Shown here one piece after another: positions 1 through 5,569 of a DNA stretch of 17,960 bases; the stretch's first letter is position 1; each line of letters starts with the position of its first letter. Under the pieces are notes generated by a model. It saw nothing but the letters and a program-made list of their open reading frames with translations, searched no databases and had not been told where the DNA came from. The DNA is from a bacterium. GTDB taxonomy: Bacteria; Ratteibacteria; UBA8468; B48-G9; JAFGKM01. Location: contig DAOOVW010000022.1 of assembly GCA_035370465.1 (NCBI GenBank), forward strand, positions 1,419-19,378. Direction: 5' to 3'. The translations under genes were made by a program, and so were the position numbers.

Positions 1-20
1 TCTCTAACTTTGTAAGGGAG

Positions 21-39
21 TTGAACCTTTTGGGTTCAA
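21..39. repeat. Short perfect hairpin
   Basis: TTGAACC (21-27) and GGTTCAA (33-39) form a 7-bp inverted repeat around a 5-base loop. No T-tract follows on either strand, so a simple intrinsic terminator is not supported. The GGTTCAA string recalls a tRNA T-arm, but no cloverleaf can be built around it. Confidence 0.5.
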
Positions 40-177
40 ACCGACTAAAGTAGCTTACCTTGTATCTCAGAGTTGGTGTGTCATCGTCTCCCAGATAGCA
101 CAACTGCTACCGACAAAAGTAGCAAAGATCAGCAAATCAGAGTTGGTGCTTTGTTTTCCCAAAAAACTTCCCCCTTT
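40..177. repeat. Diverged tandem duplication, about 69-70 bp unit
   Basis: The 15-base word starting at 40 recurs at 109 with one mismatch (shared core ACCGAC-AAAGTAGC). The 12-base word TCAGAGTTGGTG at 67-78 recurs exactly at 137-148. The offsets are 69 and 70, so the two matches belong to one duplicated unit that has drifted in between. A weaker similarity around TCCCA further along each unit supports this. The end of the second unit (about 177) is approximate. Confidence 0.55.
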
Positions 178-189
178 AACCAAAGGGGG
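170..189. repeat. G-rich/C-rich hairpin
   Basis: CCCCCTTT (170-177) and AAAGGGGG (182-189) pair perfectly over 8 bp around the loop AACC. A further G-run follows at 190-196. Hairpins of this C5T3/A3G5 type are common as dispersed intergenic repeats in metagenome-derived genomes. It has no 3' T-tract on the plus strand and only a mixed sequence on the minus strand, so terminator function is doubtful. Confidence 0.55.
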
Positions 190-268
190 GAGGGGGATTT
201 AATAAAATCCCGTAAGCGTAACTTATCGCTTCGGCGCCTGCCCGTCTGAGCATTAGCGAAGGAGGGTA

Positions 269-344
269 GGATGGTCTGTAAGCAATACTCTAAACCCTTC
301 TGTGTAAGACAATCCATCCCGTCCTTCCTTTTACAAAGGAAGGA
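269..344. repeat. Two adjacent inverted repeats
   Basis: GGATGG at 269-274 can pair with CCATCC at 314-319, extended partly by TCT/AGA inside. Immediately after, TCCTTCCTTT (322-331) and AAAGGAAGGA (335-344) form a perfect 10-bp stem with a 3-base TAC loop. Neither stem is followed by a T-run. The 10-bp stem is the strongest hairpin in the window by simple base pairing and fits a REP-like element better than a terminator. Confidence 0.55.
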
Positions 345-394
345 GTGAGTTGGCGTGGCAGAAAAAATTTCTTTTCAATTTAGTAAGCACAATC

Positions 395-445
395 CCCTTG
401 GGCGTAGTTCTACAGAACAATCCCTTGGGCGTAGTTCTATAGAAC
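395..445. repeat. Tandem pair of 24-bp palindrome-bearing repeats
   Basis: The 24 bases at 395-418 recur at 422-445 with a single C-to-T difference (413 versus 440). The period is 27 bases. Each copy begins CCCTTGGGCGTA and ends in a dyad: GTTCTACAGAAC (407-418, 5-bp arms) and GTTCTATAGAAC (434-445, a perfect 12-bp palindrome). Two copies are too few and the 3-base spacer far too short for a CRISPR array. The block lies about 20 bases past the stop codon of the minus-strand membrane gene, so it would sit in that gene's 3' region. Confidence 0.65.
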
Positions 446-467
446 GAGCCCGTATCCCGCTCTAATT

Positions 468-935
468 TTATTGTTTCTTTTCCAATTTACTTATTAAATT
501 TTCAAGATGTTTTTTAGAAGGGAAATATTTATAGACCATAGAAATATTCAAAATTAAAAAGACAGAAAGCCATGTAATATTTCCGCATATTAAAAAGCCA
601 ATAAAACCTACAATTGTTATAAGATTTAAAGTCCAGAGCATAATTATTGTATATGCATAATAAGAATAAAAATTTTTTTGTTCGTTTTCTTTTATAAATA
701 TCCTTTTTACTATGAAATCAGAAATCCCTTCACAGAAGAAAAAAATAAAAAGGCCTGAAAAAAACAAAATATACTGCACAATTCTTGCCATACCTTCTTC
801 GTAATCAGGAACAAAATGCTTAAAACCATTTTTTTTGAGATACAGTGCAATTATCAAAAGTATAAAAGGAAATATAACTGACTCAAAAAAAACATATTTT
901 AAACTTCTAAACTCATTATTTTCTCTTTTTCTCAT
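468..935 (-). CDS. Small multi-pass membrane protein, unknown function
   Basis: A 155-residue protein that I do not recognise. It has about four hydrophobic membrane-spanning stretches, roughly residues 14-33, 52-69, 94-115 and 118-136. They are separated by short charged loops, and the protein ends in a lysine-rich tail (KHLENLISKLEKKQ). The N-terminus (MRKRENNEFR) is basic, suggesting an N-in orientation. There is no signal peptide cleavage site, no cysteine motif and no obvious catalytic residue pattern. The start ATG at 933-935 is supported by an AAAGGTG ribosome binding site about 9 bases upstream and by a good promoter further upstream. It is transcribed away from speD. It could be a small inner-membrane protein of a lineage-specific family; no function is proposed. 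Confidence 0.75.
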   Translation of the reverse strand: MRKRENNEFRSLKYVFFESVIFPFILLIIALYLKKNGFKHFVPDYEEGMARIVQYILFFSGLFIFFFCEGISDFIVKRIFIKENEQKNFYSYYAYTIIMLWTLNLITIVGFIGFLICGNITWLSVFLILNISMVYKYFPSKKHLENLISKLEKKQ

Positions 936-939
936 TTTA

Positions 940-968
940 TTGACACCTTTCTTTTTTTAAATTACTAT
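940..968 (+). promoter_or_regulatory. Candidate promoter for speD-speE
   Basis: A perfect TTGACA (940-945) is followed after 17 bases by TACTAT (963-968), which matches the -10 consensus at four of six positions. The transcript would start near 975, giving a leader of about 68 bases before the speD ATG at 1043. The leader contains AACTTT/AAAGTT arms around 978-1002, but I recognise no riboswitch. Confidence 0.45.
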
Positions 969-971
969 TTA

Positions 972-1000
972 ATTATAAACTTTAAAAGGTGTAGTGTAAA
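972..1000 (-). promoter_or_regulatory. Sigma-70-type promoter for the membrane protein gene
   Basis: On the minus strand, TTTACA (995-1000) is separated by exactly 17 bases from a perfect TATAAT (972-977). Transcription would begin near 965, giving a 5' leader of about 30 bases that carries the AAAGGTG ribosome binding site. It faces and overlaps the plus-strand promoter of speD. Confidence 0.6.
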
Positions 1001-1030
1001 GTTCCTTCTTTTAAGATGGAGGAAAACAAA

Positions 1031-1036
1031 AAGGAG
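1031..1036 (+). promoter_or_regulatory. Ribosome binding site that fixes the speD start
   Basis: AAGGAG at 1031-1036 lies 6 bases before the ATG at 1043. The upstream in-frame ATG at 1016 has no ribosome binding site, and using it would add a nine-residue acidic/basic tail absent from the family. The 1043 start is therefore preferred. Confidence 0.8.
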
Positions 1037-1042
1037 ATAGAA

Positions 1043-1438
1043 ATGAAGAAAGAACTTTATCTTGTGTCTCCAGTTGGTACCCACCTTATAATTGACCTTT
1101 ATGATTGTAGATGCGATTTTCTTGATAATTCAGAAAAAATACAAAATCTCTTAATAGAAGTAGCAAAAATTTCTAATACCACTATTTTAAGTGTAAAAGT
1201 TCATAAATTTACCCCTATGGGAGTTAGTGGTTATGTTCTTATAAGTGAAAGTCATATAAGTATTCATACATGGCCAGAGTTTAATTATGCTTCCGTAGAT
1301 ATTTATACATGTGGAGATAATTCATTACCAACAAAAGGATTTGAATGTATAGTTGAAAAACTTAATTCACAGAAACCAACAATACTTAAATTTGAAAGGG
1401 GATTTTATGCAAAAAAATTTAAACATGACTATGGTTGA
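1043..1438 (+). CDS. speD: S-adenosylmethionine decarboxylase proenzyme (class 1B)
   Basis: Makes decarboxylated S-adenosylmethionine, the aminopropyl donor for polyamine synthesis, in the cytoplasm. The protein is 131 residues from the preferred start, the usual length of the short bacterial/archaeal pyruvoyl enzymes. The self-cleavage motif ESHISIHTWPE is intact: cleavage would fall between Glu69 and Ser70, with Ser70 becoming the pyruvoyl group. His75 and Cys90 stand at the same spacing (5 and 20 residues after the serine) as the processing/catalytic His68 and Cys83 of the Thermotoga maritima enzyme, from family knowledge. The reading frame overlaps the start of speE by 32 bases, so the two are translationally coupled. 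No arginine or ornithine decarboxylase gene is present in the window. Identification is secure. Confidence 0.95.
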   Translation: MKKELYLVSPVGTHLIIDLYDCRCDFLDNSEKIQNLLIEVAKISNTTILSVKVHKFTPMGVSGYVLISESHISIHTWPEFNYASVDIYTCGDNSLPTKGFECIVEKLNSQKPTILKFERGFYAKKFKHDYG

Positions 1439-2249
1439 CTGGTATTCAGAAGGGATTGGTCTATGTTATGTGGTGGAAAAGAAAATTTTAGAAAAGCAAA
1501 CTAAATATCAGAAAATTGAAATTTGTATTTCAAAGCAGTTTGGTAAACTCTTATTTATAGATGGCAATTTACAATCAGTTGAAAAATTTGAAGAAAATTA
1601 TCATGAAATTCTTGTTCATCCTGCAATTTTCCCTCATCCTGATTGTAAAAAAGTTCTTATTATTGGTGGTGGAGAAGGTGCAACTTTAAGAGAAGTTTTA
1701 AAACATCCTGTTGAAAAAACAAAAATGGTTGATATAGATGGTGAAATGATTGAAATTGCAAAAAACTACCTTAAATATGATAGGGGGGCTTTTTGTGATA
1801 AAAGAACTGAACTTATTATTGATGATGGAGTAAAATTTATAAAAAAAGAAGAAGAGATATATGATGTAATAATTGTTGATGCGACAGACCCTTCTAATAA
1901 TTCGCATTATTTATATACAACTGATTTTTATATAAAAGTTTTTTTACGGTTAAACAAATTCGGAATTTTCACAACTTATGCTGGTGGTGGATATTATTTT
2001 CAACCGGAAATTTTAAAGATGATATATAAAAATATGAAAAATGTTTTTGATATGGTTAAAATATACTCTTTTCCTATTGCAGGGTTTCTTCCAGGATTCA
2101 GTTTTATAATTGGAGTGAAAGGAAATATCAATATTGAAAATATCCCTGAAATAAAAACTAAAATTGAATTAAAATATTATTCACCAGAAATTCACCACCA
2201 TCTTTTTGTGCTTCCTTATTATTTTGAAAAAGAATTAAAAATTCTTTAA
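1407..2249 (+). CDS. speE: Aminopropyltransferase, ACL5/thermospermine synthase-like
   Basis: Transfers the aminopropyl group from decarboxylated AdoMet to a polyamine. From the ATG at 1407 it is 280 residues. That start has an AAGGGG site 5 bases upstream (1396-1401), whereas the longer frame opens with a TTG at 1353 deep inside speD. Motifs in order: IDGNLQSVE (about 52-59), YHE (65-67), the nucleotide-binding loop GGGEGATLRE (87-96), VDID (108-111), DDG (139-141), and VDATDP, where Asp158 matches the catalytic Asp of the family. The GGGEG loop, the AFCDKR segment, and the LYTTDFY and FGIFTT stretches resemble plant ACL5 thermospermine synthases more than GGGDG-type spermidine synthases. 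The product could thus be spermidine, thermospermine or another polyamine. It ends 7 bases from the convergent lpd-like gene. Confidence 0.88.
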   Translation: MQKNLNMTMVDWYSEGIGLCYVVEKKILEKQTKYQKIEICISKQFGKLLFIDGNLQSVEKFEENYHEILVHPAIFPHPDCKKVLIIGGGEGATLREVLKHPVEKTKMVDIDGEMIEIAKNYLKYDRGAFCDKRTELIIDDGVKFIKKEEEIYDVIIVDATDPSNNSHYLYTTDFYIKVFLRLNKFGIFTTYAGGGYYFQPEILKMIYKNMKNVFDMVKIYSFPIAGFLPGFSFIIGVKGNINIENIPEIKTKIELKYYSPEIHHHLFVLPYYFEKELKIL

Positions 2250-2256
2250 AAAAGTT

Positions 2257-3579
2257 TTAAGTTGATTTTTTTGGTGGGAGATGTACACTTTTTCTTTTTA
2301 GATCCATAATTCCTTCCATTATTCCTTCTGAAAAAGTTGGATGGCAGTAAAAAATTTTTTCAACATCCTTTATTTTAAGTCCATTACTAATAGTTAGGGT
2401 TGAAAAAGATACAAGTTCTGTTGCTAATTCCCCAATAATATGAATACCAACAATTTCATCTGTATCAGAATTGGAAATTACTTTTACAAATCCATCTGTT
2501 TTTTTATCTGCACATGCCCTTCCTAGAGCATTATATGGAAATTTTCCAATTGAAACATTTATTCCTTTTGCCTTTGCCTGTTCCTCTGTTAGCCCACAAA
2601 CACCTATTTGAGGGTCAGTAAAAATAACTTCTGGAACTATATCATAGTTAATAGTAACTTCTTTTCCTGATATATTTTCAGCAGATATTTCTCCTTCTTT
2701 TGTAGCAACATAGGCAAGTGGAAATTTCCCATTTATATCACCAATTGCATAAATATTTTTAATGTTTGTTTTCATTTTTTCATCTGTTTTGAGCCATCCA
2801 TTGTCTTTTTCTATTTCTTCTGGTATTTGAGGTAAATTTGGTTTTCTACCAACTGCAACAATAATTTTTTCTTCTTTTATTTCTTCAGAATTTTTAATTG
2901 GTTTGCCAAGATTGATTTTTATTCCTCTTTTTTCAAAAGAATTTTTAAGATAGTTGGTAATTTCTTTATCTTTTCCTAAAAGAAGTGCATCCATCATTTC
3001 ATAAATTGTAACCTCAACTCCAAATTTACTTAAAATTGAAGCATATTCACATCCAATAAATCCACCACCAATAATTCCAATACTTTCTGGTAGTTCATTA
3101 AGTTTCCATAATTGCTCACTGCTTATAACTCTTTCATCATTTTTGAAACAGTCAGGAACAAATGGCAAACTTCCTGTTGCAATTACTATATTTTCTCCAT
3201 AAATTTCTTCATTTTCAATTCTCACAATATTGTTATCAATAATTTCTCCTTTCTTTTTAGCAATAACTTCTATTCCATATGATTTTAAGAGCATATTAAC
3301 ACCTGCTCTTAATCTCATTACAACATCTGTTAAAATTTCTGAAAGAATTCCCTGCCATGAAAAAGATGTCTCTTTTTTAATTGATGTGAATTTACTTTTT
3401 TCAATTTCTTTTGAAATTGTATAAAGAGATTTTGTTGGAATACAACCTCTATTTAAACATACTCCACCTATAGCCATTTCTTCAATTAAACAGACTTTTT
3501 TCCCATTTTGAGCACATTTTATTGCACATGGGTATCCAGCAGGACCTCCACCAATTACAACAACATCATATTTCTCCAT
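2257..3579 (-). CDS. lpdA: Dihydrolipoyl dehydrogenase-like flavoprotein
   Basis: A 440-residue pyridine nucleotide-disulfide oxidoreductase that would reoxidise dihydrolipoamide, passing electrons through a redox disulfide and FAD to NAD+. The N-terminus has the FAD loop GGGPAG (10-15). The active-site disulfide motif GGVCLNRGCIPTK contains Cys41 and Cys46 with four residues between, as in Lpd. A second nucleotide-binding loop (GIIGGGFIG) follows mid-protein, then the FAD-binding YAIGDING stretch. The dimerisation domain ends with the His-Glu dyad in HPTFSEG. The ATG at 3577-3579 is chosen over an in-frame TTG at 3589-3591 because GGGAGG lies directly between them. The start overlaps the end of the upstream HAD gene by 14 bases. 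No lipoyl-dependent E1, E2 or glycine cleavage genes are nearby, so its complex partner is unknown. Confidence 0.9.
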   Translation of the reverse strand: MEKYDVVVIGGGPAGYPCAIKCAQNGKKVCLIEEMAIGGVCLNRGCIPTKSLYTISKEIEKSKFTSIKKETSFSWQGILSEILTDVVMRLRAGVNMLLKSYGIEVIAKKKGEIIDNNIVRIENEEIYGENIVIATGSLPFVPDCFKNDERVISSEQLWKLNELPESIGIIGGGFIGCEYASILSKFGVEVTIYEMMDALLLGKDKEITNYLKNSFEKRGIKINLGKPIKNSEEIKEEKIIVAVGRKPNLPQIPEEIEKDNGWLKTDEKMKTNIKNIYAIGDINGKFPLAYVATKEGEISAENISGKEVTINYDIVPEVIFTDPQIGVCGLTEEQAKAKGINVSIGKFPYNALGRACADKKTDGFVKVISNSDTDEIVGIHIIGELATELVSFSTLTISNGLKIKDVEKIFYCHPTFSEGIMEGIMDLKRKSVHLPPKKST

Positions 3580-4129
3580 ATTTCCTCCCAATTATAAACT
3601 CTGCACTTTCTTTCAAATTTTTAAAAATATAGTCTGGTTTTATTTCCCATTTTTCTGTTTCTTTCTTTGATTTTGTCTGTCCTGAAAGGACAAGAATTGT
3701 TTTTGCACCAACTGTTTTTCCTGCTATAACATCTTTTTCTGAATCTCCTATAAAAAATGTCTTAGAAAAATCAATATTTCCAATTTCTTCTCTCGCTTTT
3801 AAGAAAAGTCCTGGTTTTGGTTTTCTACAATTACAATTATCTTTTTCTGTATGGGTACAATAATAAACTCTATAAATTTCTATTCCATTGGTAAATAGTA
3901 TTTTTTTCATATTTTCTGTGATTTCATTCAGGTCTTCTTCTGTAAAAATTTTCTTTCCTACACCTGATTGATTTGATATTATAACTATTTTATATCCAGC
4001 ATCTGTTAAAATTTTCAACCCTTCAATTGCATCTGGCAAAAATTTAAATTCTTCCCATTTTTTAATAAAATCATTTGGAGTAAAAATAGAAATAACTCCA
4101 TCTCTATCTAAAAAAATTATCTTTTCCAT
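3566..4129 (-). CDS. GmhB-like HAD phosphatase
   Basis: A 187-residue HAD-superfamily phosphatase of the histidinol-phosphatase / heptose-1,7-bisphosphate 7-phosphatase (HAD-IIIA) group, acting in the cytoplasm. All HAD motifs are intact: DRDGV with nucleophile Asp8 and acid/base Asp10, SNQSG (52-56), Lys103 in CRKPKPG, and GDSEKD (128-133). A zinc-binding insert CTH...CNC (Cys91, His93, Cys99, Cys101) is the hallmark of GmhB-type enzymes. In Gram-negative relatives this enzyme makes ADP-heptose for lipopolysaccharide. No gmhA, hldE or hldD neighbours are seen, so a related sugar bisphosphate or imidazole phosphate substrate remains possible. It follows argC by 24 bases, and its last codons contain the ribosome binding site and start of the next gene. 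Confidence 0.85.
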   Translation of the reverse strand: MEKIIFLDRDGVISIFTPNDFIKKWEEFKFLPDAIEGLKILTDAGYKIVIISNQSGVGKKIFTEEDLNEITENMKKILFTNGIEIYRVYYCTHTEKDNCNCRKPKPGLFLKAREEIGNIDFSKTFFIGDSEKDVIAGKTVGAKTILVLSGQTKSKKETEKWEIKPDYIFKNLKESAEFIIGRKYGEI

Positions 4130-4153
4130 TACAATCCCGTGGTTTATAAACGG

Positions 4154-5179
4154 TTATAGAAAGGGGAGGGTTTCTTTAAGTCCATACATCAAGTTCATAT
4201 TTTGAATTGCCTGACCGCTTGCTCCCTTAACTAAATTATCAATTGCTGACATTATAACAATATTATTCTCAATAATTTTAAAGCCAATATCACAAAAATT
4301 TGTATCTCTAACATTTTTTACTGATGGGCAGTTACCATAGTCCATAAGACGAATAAATGGTTCATTTTTATAAAATTCATTATATAAGTTAGTAATTTCT
4401 TTTTCTTCTAACATTCTATTTGTCTTTATGTATATGGTTGATAAAATGCCCTGGTCATAAGGAGCAAGATGTGGTACAAAAAGGACTTTATAATTTTTTC
4501 CCCCAACACTTTTTAAAATTTCTTCAATTTCTGGTTGGTGTCTATGGCTACCTATTTTATATGCGGATATGTTTTCGTTGCATTGAATAAAAATGTTAGT
4601 TTCTGATGGTTTTTTTCCTGCTCCTGTTACACCACTTACAGAATTTGCTATTATATTCTCTTCAATTAGGTTATTTTTTATAAGAGGAAGTAATCCTAAA
4701 ATGACTGATGTGGGATAACATCCAGGGTTTGCTATAAAAGATGTTTTTTTAATTTCATCTCTATAAAGTTCAGGCAGTCCATAAACAACATTATTTATAA
4801 ATTCAGGACAAATGTGTTTTACATACCATTTTTCATAAACAGAAATATCTTTAAAACGAAAATCAGCACTCAAATCAATTATTTTTTTACCTAATTTTAA
4901 TAGTTCAGGAACATAGTTCATAGAGACAGAGTGAGGAAGAGATAAAAAAACTAAATCACAATTTTCTTTTATAAATTCCCAATCAATTTTATTTTTACAT
5001 TCAAAATTTATAATACCTTTAAGTTTTGGAATAATTTCTTCTATATTTTGTTGTTTTTCATCAGAAGCAACATACCCAGCAGTTATTTCTACTAATGGAT
5101 GAAAAGTAAGTATCTCTGTAAGTTTTTCTCCTGCACTCCCACTTATACCAAATATCCCGACTTTTATCTTTTTGTCCAC
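4154..5179 (-). CDS. argC: N-acetyl-gamma-glutamyl-phosphate reductase
   Basis: Catalyses the NADPH-dependent reduction of N-acetyl-glutamyl phosphate to the semialdehyde, the third step of arginine synthesis. The protein is 341 residues, normal for the family. The nucleotide-binding start GIFGISGSAGEKL (8-20), the active-site cysteine in NPGCYPTS (Cys154), VTGAGKKPSE (184-193) and the conserved SHRHQPEIEE (211-220) are all visible. Translation begins at a GTG (5177-5179) lying inside the final codons of rpsI, a 16-base overlap that implies translational coupling. An rpsI-argC pairing is unusual by function; no other arginine gene is present in the window. Arginine also feeds polyamine synthesis, but a link to nearby speDE is speculation. 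Confidence 0.93.
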   Translation of the reverse strand: MDKKIKVGIFGISGSAGEKLTEILTFHPLVEITAGYVASDEKQQNIEEIIPKLKGIINFECKNKIDWEFIKENCDLVFLSLPHSVSMNYVPELLKLGKKIIDLSADFRFKDISVYEKWYVKHICPEFINNVVYGLPELYRDEIKKTSFIANPGCYPTSVILGLLPLIKNNLIEENIIANSVSGVTGAGKKPSETNIFIQCNENISAYKIGSHRHQPEIEEILKSVGGKNYKVLFVPHLAPYDQGILSTIYIKTNRMLEEKEITNLYNEFYKNEPFIRLMDYGNCPSVKNVRDTNFCDIGFKIIENNIVIMSAIDNLVKGASGQAIQNMNLMYGLKETLPFL

Positions 5180-5559
5180 TGGAATTTCTTTCTTGCTTTT
5201 TTCTGTCCGTACTTTTTTCTTTCAGGCATCCTCGGGTCCCTTGTAAGAAGTCCAAATTCTCTTAATTTTGGCGTAAGAGATGGGTCATATTTTATTAATG
5301 CTCTTGCTATTGCAAGTTTGGTAGCATCAATTTGTCCTGTAATCCCTCCACCTTCAACTTTTACATTTATATCAAATTTATCTTTTGTATCAGTTACTGA
5401 AAGTGGTTTTAAAACCTCTTCTTTTTGATAAAATAAAGGAAAATAAGTTGAAATTTCTTTATTGTTTATTTTTATTTCACCTTTTCCTTCTTTAAATTTA
5501 ACTATTGCTCTTGATGTTTTTCTTCTTCCAACTGCTATTGTTAAATTTCCCTTCTCCAT
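5164..5559 (-). CDS. rpsI: Small ribosomal subunit protein uS9
   Basis: A 131-residue S9 protein of the 30S subunit head, whose C-terminal tail reaches the P-site tRNA. Conserved stretches are AVGRRKTSRAIV near the N-terminus, GGGITGQ in the middle, and the basic tail RMPERKKYGQKKARKKFQ ending in WTKR, where most bacteria end in F(S/T)KR. An AGGAGG ribosome binding site lies 5 bases before the ATG, among the strongest in the window. In most bacteria rpsI directly follows rplM (L13). Here the preceding gene is a sugar kinase 10 bases upstream and rplM is absent, so the usual rplM-rpsI pair is split. The stop codon lies inside the beginning of argC. Confidence 0.97.
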   Translation of the reverse strand: MEKGNLTIAVGRRKTSRAIVKFKEGKGEIKINNKEISTYFPLFYQKEEVLKPLSVTDTKDKFDINVKVEGGGITGQIDATKLAIARALIKYDPSLTPKLREFGLLTRDPRMPERKKYGQKKARKKFQWTKR

Positions 5560-5569
5560 AAATTCCTCC

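Larger units (their letters stand above)
1..467. other. Gene-free, repeat-rich, GC-richer island
   Basis: No credible gene lies in these bases. The stretch contains several hairpins, a diverged tandem duplication and a pair of palindromic direct repeats, listed separately. Counting bases 181-300 gives 61 G or C of 120, clearly richer than the AT-dominated genes that follow. A 62-codon open frame on the minus strand (129-317) runs through the hairpins, has no ribosome binding site that I can see and resembles the spurious translations seen over intergenic repeats, so I do not call it. The stretch may be a remnant of a mobile or REP/MITE-like element. No transposase, tRNA or rRNA is visible. 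Confidence 0.7.

Noticed and set aside
20..60. tRNA-like GGTTCAAACC string
   Set aside because: No acceptor, D-arm or anticodon stem can be assembled around it.
129..317. 62-codon open frame on the minus strand in the repeat island
   Set aside because: It runs through hairpins and GC-rich repeats, has no ribosome binding site, and its translation resembles spurious products over dispersed repeats.
322..344. Intrinsic terminator
   Set aside because: The 10-bp hairpin is strong but no T-run follows on either strand.
395..445. Possible minimal CRISPR array
   Set aside because: Only two repeats with a spacer of about 3 bases, and no cas genes.
975..1042. SAM or polyamine riboswitch in the speD leader
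   Set aside because: The leader is short (about 68 bases) with only one 6-base inverted pair; no known aptamer core is recognisable.
1016..1042. Upstream ATG for speD giving 140 residues
   Set aside because: It lacks a ribosome binding site, while AAGGAG sits exactly before the ATG at 1043.
2247..2260. Bidirectional terminator between convergent speE and lpd-like gene
   Set aside because: Only 7 bases separate the stops and no stable stem is apparent.
3580..3591. TTG start for the lpd-like gene
   Set aside because: The codons after it encode the GGGAGG ribosome binding site of the ATG at 3579, so translation should begin at that ATG.
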